Positions 12,046 to 23,639 of a stretch of 64,000 nt of DNA are shown here, piece after piece. The DNA lies in contig JAJEKV010000035.1 in the NCBI GenBank assembly GCA_021234155.1, forward strand, positions 14,664,676 to 14,728,675, written 5' to 3'. Each line of letters opens with the position of its first letter. Position 1 is the first letter of the stretch. Origin of the DNA: Isoetes taiwanensis (taxonomy: Eukaryota > Streptophyta > Lycopodiopsida > Isoetales > Isoetaceae). The notes beneath the pieces were generated by a model. It was not told the DNA's origin. It searched no databases and saw only the letters and a list, made by a program, of their open reading frames with translations. The position numbers were made by a program, and so were the translations under genes.

Positions 12046-12060
12046 TTCCCCTTCATATAA
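12046..12060 (-). other. Polypurine tract of the copia element
   Basis: On the minus strand GAAGGGGAA lies directly against the 3' LTR start TGTTAAG. This is the expected plus-strand primer site. Confidence 0.8.
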
Positions 12061-13705
12061 TCTTTCTTACCATTGTATTGAACTGAATCCCTTAAGATCT
12101 GAAACCTCCCCAGTGACAATGCTTTAGTTAGCAGATCTGCCTTTTGATCAACTGTATTCACATAGGCAAGCTGAACTAAATTCTTTTCAACCATATCTCG
12201 TACAAAATGTATTTCCATCTCTATATGCTTACTTCTTTCATGCGGCCTGGGGTTTTTGACATGGCAATGCATTTCGTGCTATCACAAAAAAATGATGGTA
12301 GGTTGATTTGTTTCTACACCAAGTTAGGATAATAACCTTCTTTTCCCAAACCACTTCTTTAGTTAATAGAGAGCTGCTGCATTGTATTCTCCTACGCACT
12401 AGAGAGCTATGCTTCCTTGTTTTTGCATTTCCAAGCTACTGGGAGCACCTCCAAAGTAAAACAACATAACCTGAAGTTGACTTTCTTTGATCTAGATCTC
12501 GCCTTGTCGTGAGTCACAATAAGCTTTGAGTTGCAGCTCATCGAAGTTGTACATAATCCCAACATTTAGAGTCCCCTTGAGATATCTCGAGAATTCTTTT
12601 TGCTTGTTGTCCAATGTTCGGACCGGGGTTATTGTTGTACCTACTTAATATATTTACACCAAAGGCTATATCTGGCCTTGTGCAATTTGCTAGATATGAT
12701 AGACATCCAATTAGTGATCTGTAGGGTATATTTTCCATTTGCTTAAACTCCTTCTCTGTAGTTGGACACATACGAAGTGAGATCACGGTCCTGGAACTAA
12801 GGGTGTATGTGCTATGTTGCACTCATCCATATTAAATTTTTTTAACATGTTTGTAATATGAGTTGGTGGCTCAACCCAAATTTTATTCCTCCTGTCTCTA
12901 TACACATCAATTCCAAGAAATCTCTTAAGCTCACCTAAATCTGTCATTTGAAATCTCCTGTTGAGCAATTGTTTACAATGAGCCAGGATGTTTTTCTCAT
13001 TTGCAACCATGATGTTATCATCAACATACAGAGCTATAATACACCATTTCTTCCCATCATTGTGCCTGTACAAATTTCCATCATGCTTTAATTTTTCAAA
13101 CCCTTGCTCTAAAAGATAATTATCCATACATTTGTACCATTCTCTGGGAGCCTGTCTCAAACCATAAACTGCCCTATTTAACTTCCAAACTTTCCCTTCT
13201 TCTTCCTCAAACCCTGGAGCTGGTTTCAAATAGATCTCCTCTTCTAGTTTTGCATTAAGGAAAATCTGGCGGCGATCCATATGGTAAATCTCCATGTTCC
13301 ATGAGTTGGCAATTGCTAGTAACATTCTCAAGCTATTTATTTTGACTAAAGGAGAGAATGTCTCATCAAAGTCTAATCCTTTTTTTCGAGTGAATCCTTG
13401 TGCAACAAGCCTTGCTTTAAATTTCTTTGTTTGCCCATTAATGCACGGCTTGATTCTAAAATCCATTTGCTCCCAATAATATTTTTTTCCGGTGGTTTAT
13501 CAACCACAGGATATGTTTCTGTTCTTTTAAAAGAGATCATCTCATCCTCCATAGCTTTGTTCCAACCGGATGAATCTTTACTTTTTAACACTTCTTCAAC
13601 ATTACTTGGTAGCTTGTGGGTTTCTAAAAACGTAATATCAAACACGGAATGAATTTCACTGTGTCTCCATGATGCCTTTTGCTTACGCCCGGCCGGTTCT
13701 ACCAT
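12050..13705 (-). pseudogene. Copia reverse transcriptase and RNase H
   Basis: RVT_2-type reverse transcriptase. The best-preserved block (13466-12783) holds ARLVAQGFTRKKGLDFDETF, PLVKINSLRMLLA, MDRRQIFLNA (normally MDVKTAFLNG, so this motif has decayed but kept its Asp), LNRAVYGLRQAPREWYK and the catalytic YVDD. RNase H follows: SLIGCLSYLANCTRPDIAFG (about 12730) and, near the end (12272-12033), KHIEMEIHFVRDMVEK with DQKADLLTKAL. The N-terminal part (13705-13373) carries ESxGWNKAMEDEM-like sequence and shifts frame near 13450. It copies element RNA into DNA in virus-like particles when active; here it is broken. Confidence 0.9.
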
Positions 13706-14163
13706 GCAATTCTAATTTGTGTTTGCTTTCATCAGCCAAGATTTGAGCCTCTCAGTTCTTCTAGTTTTTCCTCTTTGACTTTACAACAGTTCAACCATAA
13801 TGGGTTTGTTTGCCATATGTTCAAGGGCGGTTTACAGCTGCGGAGGTTCCGCGGTTGGTTCTCTTGCAAGTTCAACTTCTAATGGGAGAATCTTGTGCCT
13901 CAACCTTTTCCTCATCTCCATTTTCATTGTCTTTGTCGCCAATATCAAAATCCCTTGTATCCTGCACTTTGAATTCATCGGCGGCATGCTCAACCATTTC
14001 TTCCACCTTAGAGTTAGAATTATCTACCTCTAAGCAATTATCATCATTAACATTAGGAATAGCTTTTATAAAACTTGTGTTCATTGAAGACTACATCTCT
14101 CTCGACGGAATCTTTCTATGAGTAGGATCATACAATCGTAAGCCTTTGAATGCACATCATATC
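13706..14163 (-). pseudogene. Copia integrase-RT spacer, decayed
   Basis: Minus-strand frames with acidic, Asn/Asp-rich sequence such as VEEMVEHAADEF and DIGDKDNENGDEE (about 14084-13872). This is typical of the variable spacer between integrase and RT in copia polyproteins. Several stops. Confidence 0.5.
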
Positions 14164-15300
14164 CTACCATATATGCAATATATGCTCGATCATCAAGCTT
14201 TTTTTCGAGCTCTTCAGAACATGTACAAAACTTAAGCAACCAAATGACCTCAAGCTGTTCATAGTCGAGTTTTTTTCGACCACAACATCTCGGGAATTGT
14301 AGCTTTTGTACTTACAGTTGGTAACATATTTTGAACATGTCTTCTTTGTCTTCAAGGCTTCCTCGTAGAAAATTTGGTAAACCTGAATATTTTAGCATAG
14401 CTCGGACAGCATTTAGCAAGGTCCTGTTCTTCCTTTCAGCTACTCCATTTTGCTGAGGGGAGAACCTGCAAGTCAACTGCCTTTTAATACCACGGTTAGC
14501 ACAAAACCATTTAAATTCCTTTGACAAATATTCCCCCCTGCATGCGATCTTATGCATTTCACTTTCCTTTTCGTCTCTAATTCAACTTCAGCCACAAATA
14601 ATTTTAGAGCCTCAAAAGCTTGATCTTTTGTTTTTAACAAAAACATCTTGTTCTTCTTTGAAATCATCTATGAATGTCATAAAATATCTATGCCCTTCTA
14701 TTCTGTGATATTAATAGGTCCCACAGGAGACATGTGGATTAAATCCAACACCCTTTGAGCTCTCTTGGCTTTTGTTTTAAAAGGTAGCCTTGATTGTTTG
14801 CCAAACTGGCAGCCAGCACATAGCTTCTTTTCTCCATCCACATTTGCTGTTATAAATTTGTTTTTAATGAGCATATCAATATTTGATGAATGAGTATGAC
14901 ATAATCTATTATGCCAAGTGGTCTTTGATGTGCATTCAACAATATTGACAGATAGTATTTGCTCCTTGTTAAAGCCAAACAAATTTCCTACTCTTCTTCC
15001 AATGAATTTCAAAATATTATTAAGAAATATTTTGCATTTAAGCTTTTCAAAAACAACCTTATATCCAAGGTCCACAAGTTGGCACACAGAAATTAAGTTT
15101 CTCACAAGAGATGGCACACACAAAACTTCTTTAAGCAACACACTTTTGCCATTCAAATCAAATAACTCTAAGATTCCAGAATCTCGAATTTTCTGCACCC
15201 CACCATCTCCTAGCTGAACATGACCATTCTCTCTTTTACATTCCTTTAAGAACTTGACATCATGCACTACTGATTTTTTACGCTCCTGAATCTATAATGA
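14164..15300 (-). pseudogene. Copia protease end, GAG-pre-integrase and integrase
   Basis: The reading begins with the post-protease block (GHVQLGDGG, LKEVLCVPSLVRNLISVCQL). The HHCC zinc-binding domain TWHNRLCHTHSSN ... CAGCQFGKQSRLPF is intact (about 14930-14760). The integrase core then shifts frame: KRKVKCIRSHAGGN (normally RSDNGGE, so the second catalytic Asp region is altered), FSPQQNGVAERKNRTLLNAV (about 14470; the Glu is present) and RSFGCLSFVHV (about 14250). The protease DSGAS motif could not be read and may lie in the damaged stretch near 15300. Confidence 0.88.
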
Positions 15301-15479
15301 GAAACTTGTTATTACTTTTGGCAAGATATTGAGGAAATATTCAATACATCCTTTACCTCAATATCCTCATAATTTTCTTGATTTGCCTCTTCCAAAATGT
15401 TAGGGCTTGAACTTTCTTTTAAAACGCCCCCTTCCTCTCCTTGAATCCATTTGAGTTCTACCTCGACCTCGCCTCTTCC

Positions 15480-16344
15480 TCCAATTCCCTTTGGACTTGG
15501 GCGGTCCTGTGAACATATGCCCTTTCCCATCACAATTAAAACACTTTAAATTGCTTACCTCCACTTGGACACTCATTTTTCAAATGCCCATACTGATTAC
15601 AAGTGTAACAAGGCCCCAATCTCTCTTTGAGCTGCCTCTTTTTTTTTTTCTTGCAAACAAAACCTCGGAGATTGGTCATCATCTTGTATGCCCTTTGTCC
15701 TGCTCAAACTCGGTTCGGATCATCCTTAGAGCATGTTCTTTTGAGGTAGCTATATTTCTTACTAGAGTTGCAACTGAGAATTATGTGAAACAGCCCTAGA
15801 TAGTGCCAAAATTTGATATTGTTCACTTAGAACATTTCCAGCTCCTTCAAGATCGCCACAATTGAATCAAACTTCTCCAAAAATTACGTTAGATTATCTT
15901 TTTTCAAACAACTTTAGCTTCCTTTGTTTTTTCTAATAAATCAATTTGAGATGAGCTTTTTACCTCGTCTTGACTTATAAAAATCTTTGCCACATTTCAT
16001 GTGGCTTCAAACCTCTTAGCCTCGGCTTAAAAGTGATTGCCAACTTTGCTCGAGAATAATGCTTTGTGCTTCCATAACCTTGGTGTCATCGCTGCTATAG
16101 CAACAAGAGTAGGGAGCAGAAGATGCTCCCGAACCTACGGATTTCCCTCCCTCCCCCGGATTGCTTGAACTAGTACCGGACTTGTACTCCCAGAGCTGGG
16201 TGAGCTAGTAACTCTAGCTTGACTTCCATCTATAAGATGCCACAAATGCTCAAACTCCAATACGGACTTAATAGATTCCTTCCGGACTTGAAATCCAATT
16301 ATCCCCTTAAACACTTCAATTTGATTTAACAAATTTGCCGCCAA
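15480..16344 (-). pseudogene. Copia gag with two zinc knuckles
   Basis: The N-terminal gag part reads MAANLLNQIEVFKGIIGF and VLEFEHLWHLIDGSQA (16344-16135), then frames shift. One CX2CX4HX4C knuckle, CYTCNQYGHLKNEC, is at about 15610-15569. A second, CFNCDGKGHMFTG, follows in another frame at about 15545-15507 and lacks the last Cys. A stop or frameshift separates them. Gag packages the element RNA. Confidence 0.8.
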
Positions 16345-16377
16345 ATCTAGTAGACATTATGACTTTAGCCAACTTTC

Positions 16378-16389
16378 GCTCTGATACCA
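16378..16389 (-). other. Primer binding site, initiator tRNA-Met type
   Basis: On the minus strand TGGTATCAGAGC starts one base after the 5' LTR end. It is complementary to the 3' end of plant initiator tRNA-Met and fixes the element's orientation. Confidence 0.92.
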
Positions 16390-16390
16390 A

Positions 16391-17096
16391 TGATAGAAAA
16401 TGAAATCTACTAGATGCTTATCTTTTCTCAGAATCACAAGCTTATAACTTGTTCAAAGAAACTCTGAGGATGCAATGACTTCAAATGGAAAGGTTATAGA
16501 CTTAATATATCAAATTTGCATCTTGATAGCTACATGTATTTGGCTAGCAAATACATCACAAAGGAAACCACAATTTGGTCTCTAATCCCTTGTGTTCATC
16601 AAGTGCACACATAAAACAATCCAACCATTAAGCTAAACCTTAGTCATTAATACCAAAATGGTACTGTAGCAATGGGATCACTTCGAACACTGTAGCAAAC
16701 AACTGCTTCAACCTATAGCCATGATTCCGGCACTGGATTAAGGGTCTCTTCTCCGTTGTGCATGAAGCACATTGTATTCTTGGTATTTATCTATGATCCA
16801 AATGGTTTCGGTTTGGTAGGATAAACTGCTAACTTGAGAATTGAAGCTTTCGATATCCCCACATACGTTACAATGAAGAAAGGCTTTTGTATAGAATTAT
16901 CCCACATGCATTCTTCTAAATATTAACTTGGAAACCATTGATTCACAATTCGAACCTTTTATGCTTTTGCTCTTTTCAAGAGATGTAACCATTTCTATAC
17001 CATTGCACCTTCAAATTCATATCAAGTTCCAACATGATCTGAGATTATAGAACTGACTTCAACTGGAGAAAGCATTATATGACCTAATTCTTAACA
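16391..17096 (-). repeat. 5' LTR of the copia element
   Basis: 706 bp from TGATAGAAAATG to TTAACA on the plus strand, followed by the target duplication ATATC. It is closely similar to the 11343-12045 copy. Because many differences fall at CTG/CAG, dating the insertion from LTR divergence would overestimate its age. Confidence 0.93.
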
Positions 17097-17101
17097 ATAT
17101 C

Positions 17102-18168
17102 TAACTACTTTTGCTCCAAATATGCCAGCATCTTTTCCCAACCTGTTGATACCCCTAATCAAACTGTTGAAGCCAATTCTTTTTCAGATATGATCAACAA
17201 TAATGGTCTTCAAAGTGACACTGTTATGCCCCATGCCATAGAGGCTACCCCCTCAATTGATGAAATTTTTTCAACTCTAAAAAGTCTAGCCAAAGGGAAA
17301 AGCCCTGGCCCAGATGGCTTACCTCCCGAATTTTACCTCAAATTCTGGGATATAATAAAAAATGACTTCATGTTCATGATTAAAGGCTTTTGGAATTCAA
17401 ATTACTTGCACCCTGCTCTCTCTGCTGGTCTCATCACTTTGATCCCAAAAGTTGACAATCCTACATCCTTCTCTGATTGGAGACCTATTTCTTTGACAAA
17501 CTCCACCTACAAAGTTTGTGCAAAAATCATTGCAAACAGGGTCAAAACTCACCTTCAAGAGGTCATTAGTTCTAATCAATCTGCCTTCCTCCCAAATAGA
17601 TTTATCCGGGATAATTATATTGCTGCCATGGAGGGGCTTCACTGGAACAAACTGACAAATCAAGACTGTATCCTTCTAAAGCTAGATTTTTCAAAGGCTT
17701 TTGATACAGTCAGATGGGATTTTTTAAAATTTTCTCTTGAGAAAATTGGATTCAGCCAGAAGATCATCAAGTTAATTCTGGGTCTTAACTCTAGATCCCA
17801 ATCTACTGTGCTCATAAATGGATCCCCTGGGTATTTCTTCCCCTGGCTAGAGGTGTCAGACAAGGGTGCCCCCTAGCCCCTTATTTATTCCTTGCGTTGT
17901 GGCTGAAATGTTAACTAGAGTTATCACTGATCTCCAATCTAGTGGCCATATTATTGGTCTAACTTTACCTGATAACACCACAAATCTTTCAATCCTTCAA
18001 TATGCAGATGATTCCTTCAGCTTCCTCAAAAATGATTTGAACATCATTCAAACCTTCTTGCAGACCATTCATAATTTTGGCTCTGGCTCGGGTATTCATT
18101 TAAACAAAAGTAAATGCTCTATCATTAGGGATCTCAATATCGATAATATTGCGGTATTAAATGTATGA
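17102..18168 (+). pseudogene. LINE ORF2, reverse transcriptase part
   Basis: The frame continues from the linker at 11337. RT motifs in order: KGKSPGPDGLPPEFY (about 17290), GLITLIPKVDNPTSFSDWRP (about 17425), NSTYKVCAKIIANRV, NQSAFLPNRFIRDN, and LDFSKAFDTVRWDFL (about 17685, with the first catalytic Asp). A frameshift near 17870 precedes RQGCPL-like sequence. The second block (17866-18168) holds LQYADDSFSF (about 18000), the catalytic YADD, and SGIHLNKSKCS. The family primes reverse transcription at nicked chromosomal DNA. Confidence 0.93.
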
Positions 18169-20045
18169 AGGCCAATCGGAGACAACTCAGCTTCTTGGCA
18201 TGCCTCTATCTCTCAATCCTAGTCTCAAATGTCTCCGAATCCCATTGTGGGAGAGAATTAGAAAGAAACTTGGTAATTATGGTTGCTCTTTCATTATGGG
18301 GAGAACTTTAATTGCAAATTCTCCTATTGACCTCTCACATTTACTTCTCATCTGCTCTTCTAGCTCCCAAATGCATCTATCAACAAATTGAGAGGATAGT
18401 GAGGAACTTCATATGGGGAAAACATCACATGGTTAGCTGGACTTCAACTACGGAAGCAAAATTCAAGGGGTCTAGGATGCAAAAATCTAATTCTGCAAAG
18501 CTATGCTTTAGGAGGCAAATATATTTGGAAGTCTTTATTCGGACTAATAATTCAAATTTTTTTATTAATTATTGGCTTTCCTGTAGTCACCCAAAGAAAC
18601 ATGCTTCCATCACTCTAACTTGCCTCATTCACTTTTACAAATTTAAAAACCTACACACTTCCCTCTTATGAGAAACATGATTACAGCTTGGAACAAAGTT
18701 CATCTGTCTTTTGATCAATCCAGCCTGGAAAAAAGCCATGTTAACACGAGCATATTTTGGAATTCTAATTTCTCAAGAGACAGCTCTACTCCTTTAGCTA
18801 TCGTGCATAAAAGCTTTTACAAAAATGGAAAGACTTCAATATTCTGACTCTTGGTGATCTCTGGGATCAAAACAGATGGATTTCTTGGACTAATTTGAAA
18901 CACAAGATAAGAGGTAGCTCTTCAGACAGAACTCTTTTTAGATACATAATGCAGAAGGTCTGCACTATAAATCCTCTGGATAATCCCATTAGTATTGATT
19001 GAACTCTCTTTGACAAGCCAAATTATAGTGTCTCAAAAGTCTACAGACGCTTAAACAAGTCAAACGCCTTAAAAGCTAAATTGTAATTGGGAATTCTGAT
19101 GATAATCTTGAAACTAGATCGTTTCAAAAACATTTGGTATTCCTTCCTATCTACCCCCAAAAATCTCATACTTTGTTTGGCTTGTTGCAAACAAAAGTGT
19201 ATCAAATTTGGAAATGATATCTAGGCACTCAAACCAAAACACTCATCCCATTAACTCAAACTGCCCCTTGGGCTGTGGTAATGTGGAAACTCTAGAGCAC
19301 ATCTTCGGGCGTGTCAAGCTCACTTCCTTTTGGTTATGGTTTGAAGATACCTTCAAAATTAAATGCCCTGCTACCCTGTTAGAGTTTATGATGAATGATG
19401 ATGCATTTAAAAACTCTTTATGCTTCACTGCTTTATGGAATGTATGGAAACATAGAAACAAATGTCATTATGGAGGCAAAAGAACATCTACATACTGGAT
19501 AAAAACACAAGTAATTTATGATATTGAAATGACTGCAACTAGTCAAATGCATGTAGATAAAGGATTCTGTGGATAACAAATGGCATGGTATTGGTAATTT
19601 CATAGGCGAGATCTCACTTGCTGTTTAAATTAAATTGCAATACCACACTTACTGACATTGATTGTCTTTCTGCTAGACTACATGATGAGCCTTAGCAGGG
19701 ACTTTAATACATCAGTGGAGCCAGCTGAGTACAGACTTTTCCCAGGTCAGAGACTAGTTCATGACATTCAGTATACGGATGATGGATTATGGACAGGCCT
19801 AGTCAGGGCATCACAAACATTGACATCCCAGATATTCCAGATAATGAAATTGATTGGGTCATAGAGTTTTTCAGAGGCACTTACTTAATGGTACAATTGT
19901 GGTGGTTCATGGAAAGCAATAGTAGAAGGATGACAGACCAGCAATTTCAGTATTACAGACAATGCTACTATCATCACAGATGCTTAGCAGATGCTTATGG
20001 CACACTCATTATCCGATGTCCCAAACTAATGCGAGCAGGTTGATC
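18169..20045 (+). pseudogene. LINE ORF2, thumb, zf-RVT and RNase H part
   Basis: The reading continues in broken frames: LLGMPLSLNPSLKCLRIPLW (18190-18250) and QQIERIVRNFIWGKHHMVSW (about 18380), typical of plant LINE C-termini. The zf-RVT domain reads NCPLGCGNVETLEHIF with Cys/His ligands (about 19258-19305), followed by WNVWKHRNKCHYGGK (about 19435). A degraded RNase H follows (19658-20045): HDIQYTDDGLWTGL, where YTDD stands where YTDG(S) is expected, and DSQMLMAHSLSDV-like sequence in another frame. Confidence 0.8.
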
Positions 20046-20490
20046 CAAGAGCTAAAGCGGGAAATGGTAACATTCTCATTCGCAGCCGACCGGACTTCCC
20101 GACCAAACATTGACTTTCTTACCTCCTATCATTTCTAGTCTGATCCCATCTTTCCCTTTCATCCTCCACTCTTAAGTCCAATCGGATCATTACCAAAATC
20201 TACGTTTTTGTCTACATGTTGCTATATGATTACTTGTGAGCTGCTCAATTTTCAAACTTCATACTTGTTCAACTTGGTTGCGGCACTCTGAGTTCTCTCA
20301 CAAGGCATTCAATTACTTCAGAATTACAAATATTTCTGCTATACATATAGCATAGCATTTACTTATGTTACTTTTGCTTGCAAGTTTAATTTTGAGTAGC
20401 CTACTCTATGGCTCACTCACAACAATGTACCTTTTTCTATAATTAATGAAAAAAACCCCATTCTCTCTCTCAAAAAAAAAAAAAAAAAAA
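20046..20490 (+). other. LINE 3' UTR and poly(A) tail
   Basis: The non-coding 3' end of the LINE closes with ATTAATGAAAAAAACCCC, a CT-rich stretch and 19 A residues (20472-20490). The TTAATGAAA motif before the tail is common in plant L1-like elements. Confidence 0.8.
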
Positions 20491-21395
20491 TGTAGGCTTC
20501 TTGGGCAGAGTTTTGCCCCTTGACATCGGACGAGGTTGGGCGACATCCACGCGGTCCTACCGACGGGCAGAGCTCGTGACTTTTTCGATGCCCTCCAAGT
20601 GTCTTAAGTTTCTCCTTATAGGCATTCCCCGACTTATGAGCCGTAGACTTCCGCCTCCGTTTCACAACAGGAGTTTCAGTCTCGTCGGGAGCCCGCTGCA
20701 TGTTCTGCTCTTGATTTTGTTGGGGCTGCTGCTGATCCTCATTCCCAGCGACTCCTCTCGCACCTGCCATTTTTGCTTTCGGCTTTGATTCTGCTGCTTG
20801 CTGCGGCGTGTGACCATTATATGCTCTTCCATTTCTACGAGGCGACGGGCATTCACTCTCCTCAACAGCTCTGTTTGATATCTGTCGGGCCTGGCCTGCA
20901 TATCTAGCTGGATGGATATCAAGTGGTCCACCGTGAGGTATGATGGGACATCGCCCCAAACAAAACTTTGGGTTGCCTCATCATAAAGGTTGAATGGGTT
21001 CCCCACTATGATGGCTTGCCCGTCTCTGAGGTAGACGTACTCTCTACCCTGGTCCTTCGGGTCACCCCTCACCCCCTGTCCTCGGGCGAGCCCCATAATA
21101 CTCTCAGCCTTTGCCCGGATGGCCCCATCTTCGACAACCTCCACACACGAGGGAGGGTAAAACTTAACCAGCATCAGAACTTGGTGTAGCTGCTCTACTA
21201 AGGTGTAGGGTTGTCCCAGGGCATTAAGTTTAAGCAAAAAGTGCCCAGATAGATGAAAAATAGGGTAAGGGACCCTATGTCCAGCGACAAACCATCGCAC
21301 GAGCTCGACTAAAAGAAGCTCAACCTTGTCGGAGTCGCTGGCAAGCTGCTCTTCGAGCTCAGCAAATATCTGATGAACACTGAGGTTACAGTAGC
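20491..21395 (-). pseudogene. First ORF (gag position) of a minus-strand LTR element
   Basis: An open minus frame reads from about 21395 (YCNLSVHQIFAELEEQ) through VRWFVAGHRVPYPIFHLSGH, LGQPYTLVEQLHQVLM and FNLYDEATQSFVWGDVPSYL. Near 20850 the reading moves to another frame with a Gln-rich, basic end: NEDQQQPQQNQEQN, VVKRRRKSTAHKS. It is cut by the LINE poly(A) junction at 20490. Position after an LTR, PBS and leader suggests gag or an ORF before gag. I do not recognise the protein; no zinc knuckle or protease is seen. Confidence 0.45.
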
Positions 21396-22054
21396 TAACG
21401 TAACTCGGGTATGAACCATGTTCATGGGTTTAGGAGAAGGTTCAAAGGAGGCACTGGTATGGCAGCTGTGGAGGCGACCAAATATGAGGTTACGGAGAAG
21501 CGAACTCTTCTCCGGTGGCTTGGCTATGGCAGACGAGCGAGGCGAAGAGCGCTAGTCGGCGAGAGAAAAAAAAGATAAATCACTTTTCAAAAGTTCAATT
21601 TTTTCAATTTTTTTAATTTTATACCGGCAGAAATATGCATTTTTATACGAGTGCGTGTCGGTGAAAATACGTGTTTCTTTTGCAATTCTAAGATGCTATT
21701 TTGCCAGACACGCACACTGTGCTCCCGCGCCTGTTTGATGCCGTTTTGATGCCGGGATCTTTGATGTCTCGAGTAATTAGATTGTGCCCATCAGTTGATG
21801 CAAAAGATCGTCTCCATCCGAGTTATCTAGAAAAAGTTATAACCCTCTAAGCGAGGAGACCTCCTTTCTCCACAACTTAACATAATACTAACTTAGACCT
21901 TCATACCTAACTAGTTTAGTCCTCTCATAACTAGGTCAGCACACATACTAACTATGGAGTTGGGGTAGTTTAACCTAAGGCAAAGGCTCCTACAACCAAC
22001 CAATCTAACGAGTTAGACTATGACCAGTGCAATGATTTGGTCTACCAAAATCAT
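21396..22054 (-). other. Leader region between PBS and first ORF
   Basis: Between the PBS and the first ORF is 5' leader-like sequence. It includes T/A-rich runs (21590-21640) and two copies of GTTTGATGCCG / TTTTGATGCCG (about 21733-21757). No gene is recognised. Confidence 0.4.
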
Positions 22055-22066
22055 GCTCTGATAACA
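22055..22066 (-). other. Primer binding site variant
   Basis: On the minus strand TGTTATCAGAGC follows the LTR end (..CGTCACA) after one base. It differs from the copia PBS here only at the third base and fits initiator tRNA-Met priming. Confidence 0.7.
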
Positions 22067-22067
22067 C

Positions 22068-23509
22068 TGTGACGCTCTTAGAATCTATACAATGCTCCCA
22101 TCATATAAATACGGGGAATTCCCTCCCGTGACAACTACATCACCATGGAAGGGACCTCCGTCTAACTCGAACCACTTGGGATGGCCAAGTGTCCGGGGGA
22201 GAAACACGAAGATGTCATTTGTCCCACGTCCTCTATGGGAGTCCTATCCAGCGAAAGCGTACATACACGTCAGTACACAACAATCATGCTCAAATGATAT
22301 ACCACCACAAAGGGTGGTCCATCCATCATCATCGTCGAAATAGCAATACAAGCACAAGATAATATAAGCAATATACCATAAATAAGGGCTCTACCCTGGG
22401 CTCAGACTCCATGGGGCCGATTAACGGTCAGGGCCTTAAGATATCAGCAGACAGAGGTATAACATGGCTTGACTGGCATAGAACAATGGCTAAGGTAGTC
22501 CACTCCATTCGCCCCTCCTGTGCAAACTTTGCAGATAGGCTAAAACATGTTATGGCGTGATTGAATCCTTCCGGAGATGCAGTCCATGGAATCACCCTAT
22601 GAGACTGCTCTGAGTTACATCTTCCCAGTCCGATGAGGCAGGTCAGGGAGGCGTCCCCTTCCTAGGCATGACGGATCCCTAGGTGTGCTAGAGAAACCCC
22701 ACCATCCGTACCGACTTACTCCCCTAAATCTAAAGGCCGCTCCGGGCGCTCGTCGGAGTCCGGGACGCCCATATAGGCATCGCCGCCGCAACCCAAGGGA
22801 GTGTCGATCCATACCCGCCCACACTCAAAGGATGACTATTATTAGCCTAGCATACTATAGGAGTCATGTAGCCAAGCTAGGCAAGAACCCACCTCCATTT
22901 CATACTGCGTCTTAAGGGTTCTAGCTAGAGACATATCTACTTCTAGGAAGCTTTCAGGTCTCTACCCTCCCTTAACCCCAAACACATAGAAGGAACAGAA
23001 AGAGAAATTATAATCATAATCTAAGTATTCATCAACATCTTAATAATATATAAAAGAGAAATTAACCATTCCATCTAATCAGAAAAGGATTAGCTGAAGC
23101 GCAGACTATTTAGGGACTAACCGGTCTCGTGGCTAGAGCCATTGTCACAAAAGGCTTCCATTCTTCAAGTTTGGTTGCAGTAGCTGATAGATCCTCCTTC
23201 CTTCAACTTTTCCCAAATCGATTTAGGACAGAATTGGAGGTAGGACCCCAATTTACCCTCCAATTTTAGCATGTTCTCCCTGGCCACTCGATTTGGGCCA
23301 CATGGCACTGTCTAAATGGCCGACTTTCACTAATTAATAACCTAATTAGCCTAATTAGATTGTTTACTCATCAATATTTTAGTATAGCTAATAAAAACCC
23401 TTTTAGGTTAGCCCAAATTACCCCCTATCGACTCATAAGGGTCTAATTATACCCTCAGAGATGTCATAGTATGTATATGTATACCATATAAAATACATGG
23501 AATGTCACA
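22068..23509 (-). repeat. LTR (5' LTR of a truncated minus-strand element)
   Basis: A 1.44-kb interval that starts TGTGACG and ends ATGTCACA on the plus strand, so it has TG..CA ends in a 6-bp inverted TGTGAC/GTCACA. It lies directly against a PBS. No second LTR is in the window, because the element is cut by the LINE at 20490. The right boundary is inferred from the terminal inversion only; no target duplication could be confirmed. Confidence 0.65.
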
Positions 23510-23639
23510 AAGAGGAGGCATGAATGAACAAGTACGACCGAGCTCGAACTTGACCTCATGGATATATTTGTACCCAAGAGAGAGGCTGTCTGCGGACTAC
23601 TTCAATGGTAGGGTTGGGCATGAAGCTCTAGCCAATGGC

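Larger units (their letters stand above)
11343..17096 (-). mobile_element. Complete Ty1/copia LTR retrotransposon in LINE ORF2
   Basis: A 5.75-kb element on the minus strand, bounded by two LTRs and by the 5-bp target duplication ATATC (11338-11342 and 17097-17101). Order from the 5' LTR on the right: LTR, PBS, gag, protease/integrase, RT-RNase H, PPT, LTR. Integrase before RT makes it Ty1/copia; I could not fix the lineage. All coding regions carry frameshifts or stops, so it is inactive as read, although some breaks could be sequence error. Removing it rejoins the LINE reading frame between linker and RT. Confidence 0.93.
8600..20490 (+). mobile_element. L1/I-type LINE retrotransposon, interrupted
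   Basis: A non-LTR retrotransposon in plus orientation. Parts in order: ORF1-like remnant (about 8.9-10.1 kb), ORF2 endonuclease (from 10159), linker (to 11337), insertion of a copia element, reverse transcriptase (from 17102), zf-RVT zinc-binding region, RNase H and a 3' end closing in poly(A) at 20472-20490. The 5' end is not defined: nothing between 8595 and 8920 shows a clear boundary. No target duplication matching the sequence after the poly(A) was found upstream. Many frameshifts interrupt both ORFs, so it is inactive as read. Confidence 0.8.

Noticed and set aside
22092-22915. Plus-strand ORFs within 22.1-22.9 kb
   Set aside because: They lie inside the LTR 22068-23509 and show no protein-like pattern.
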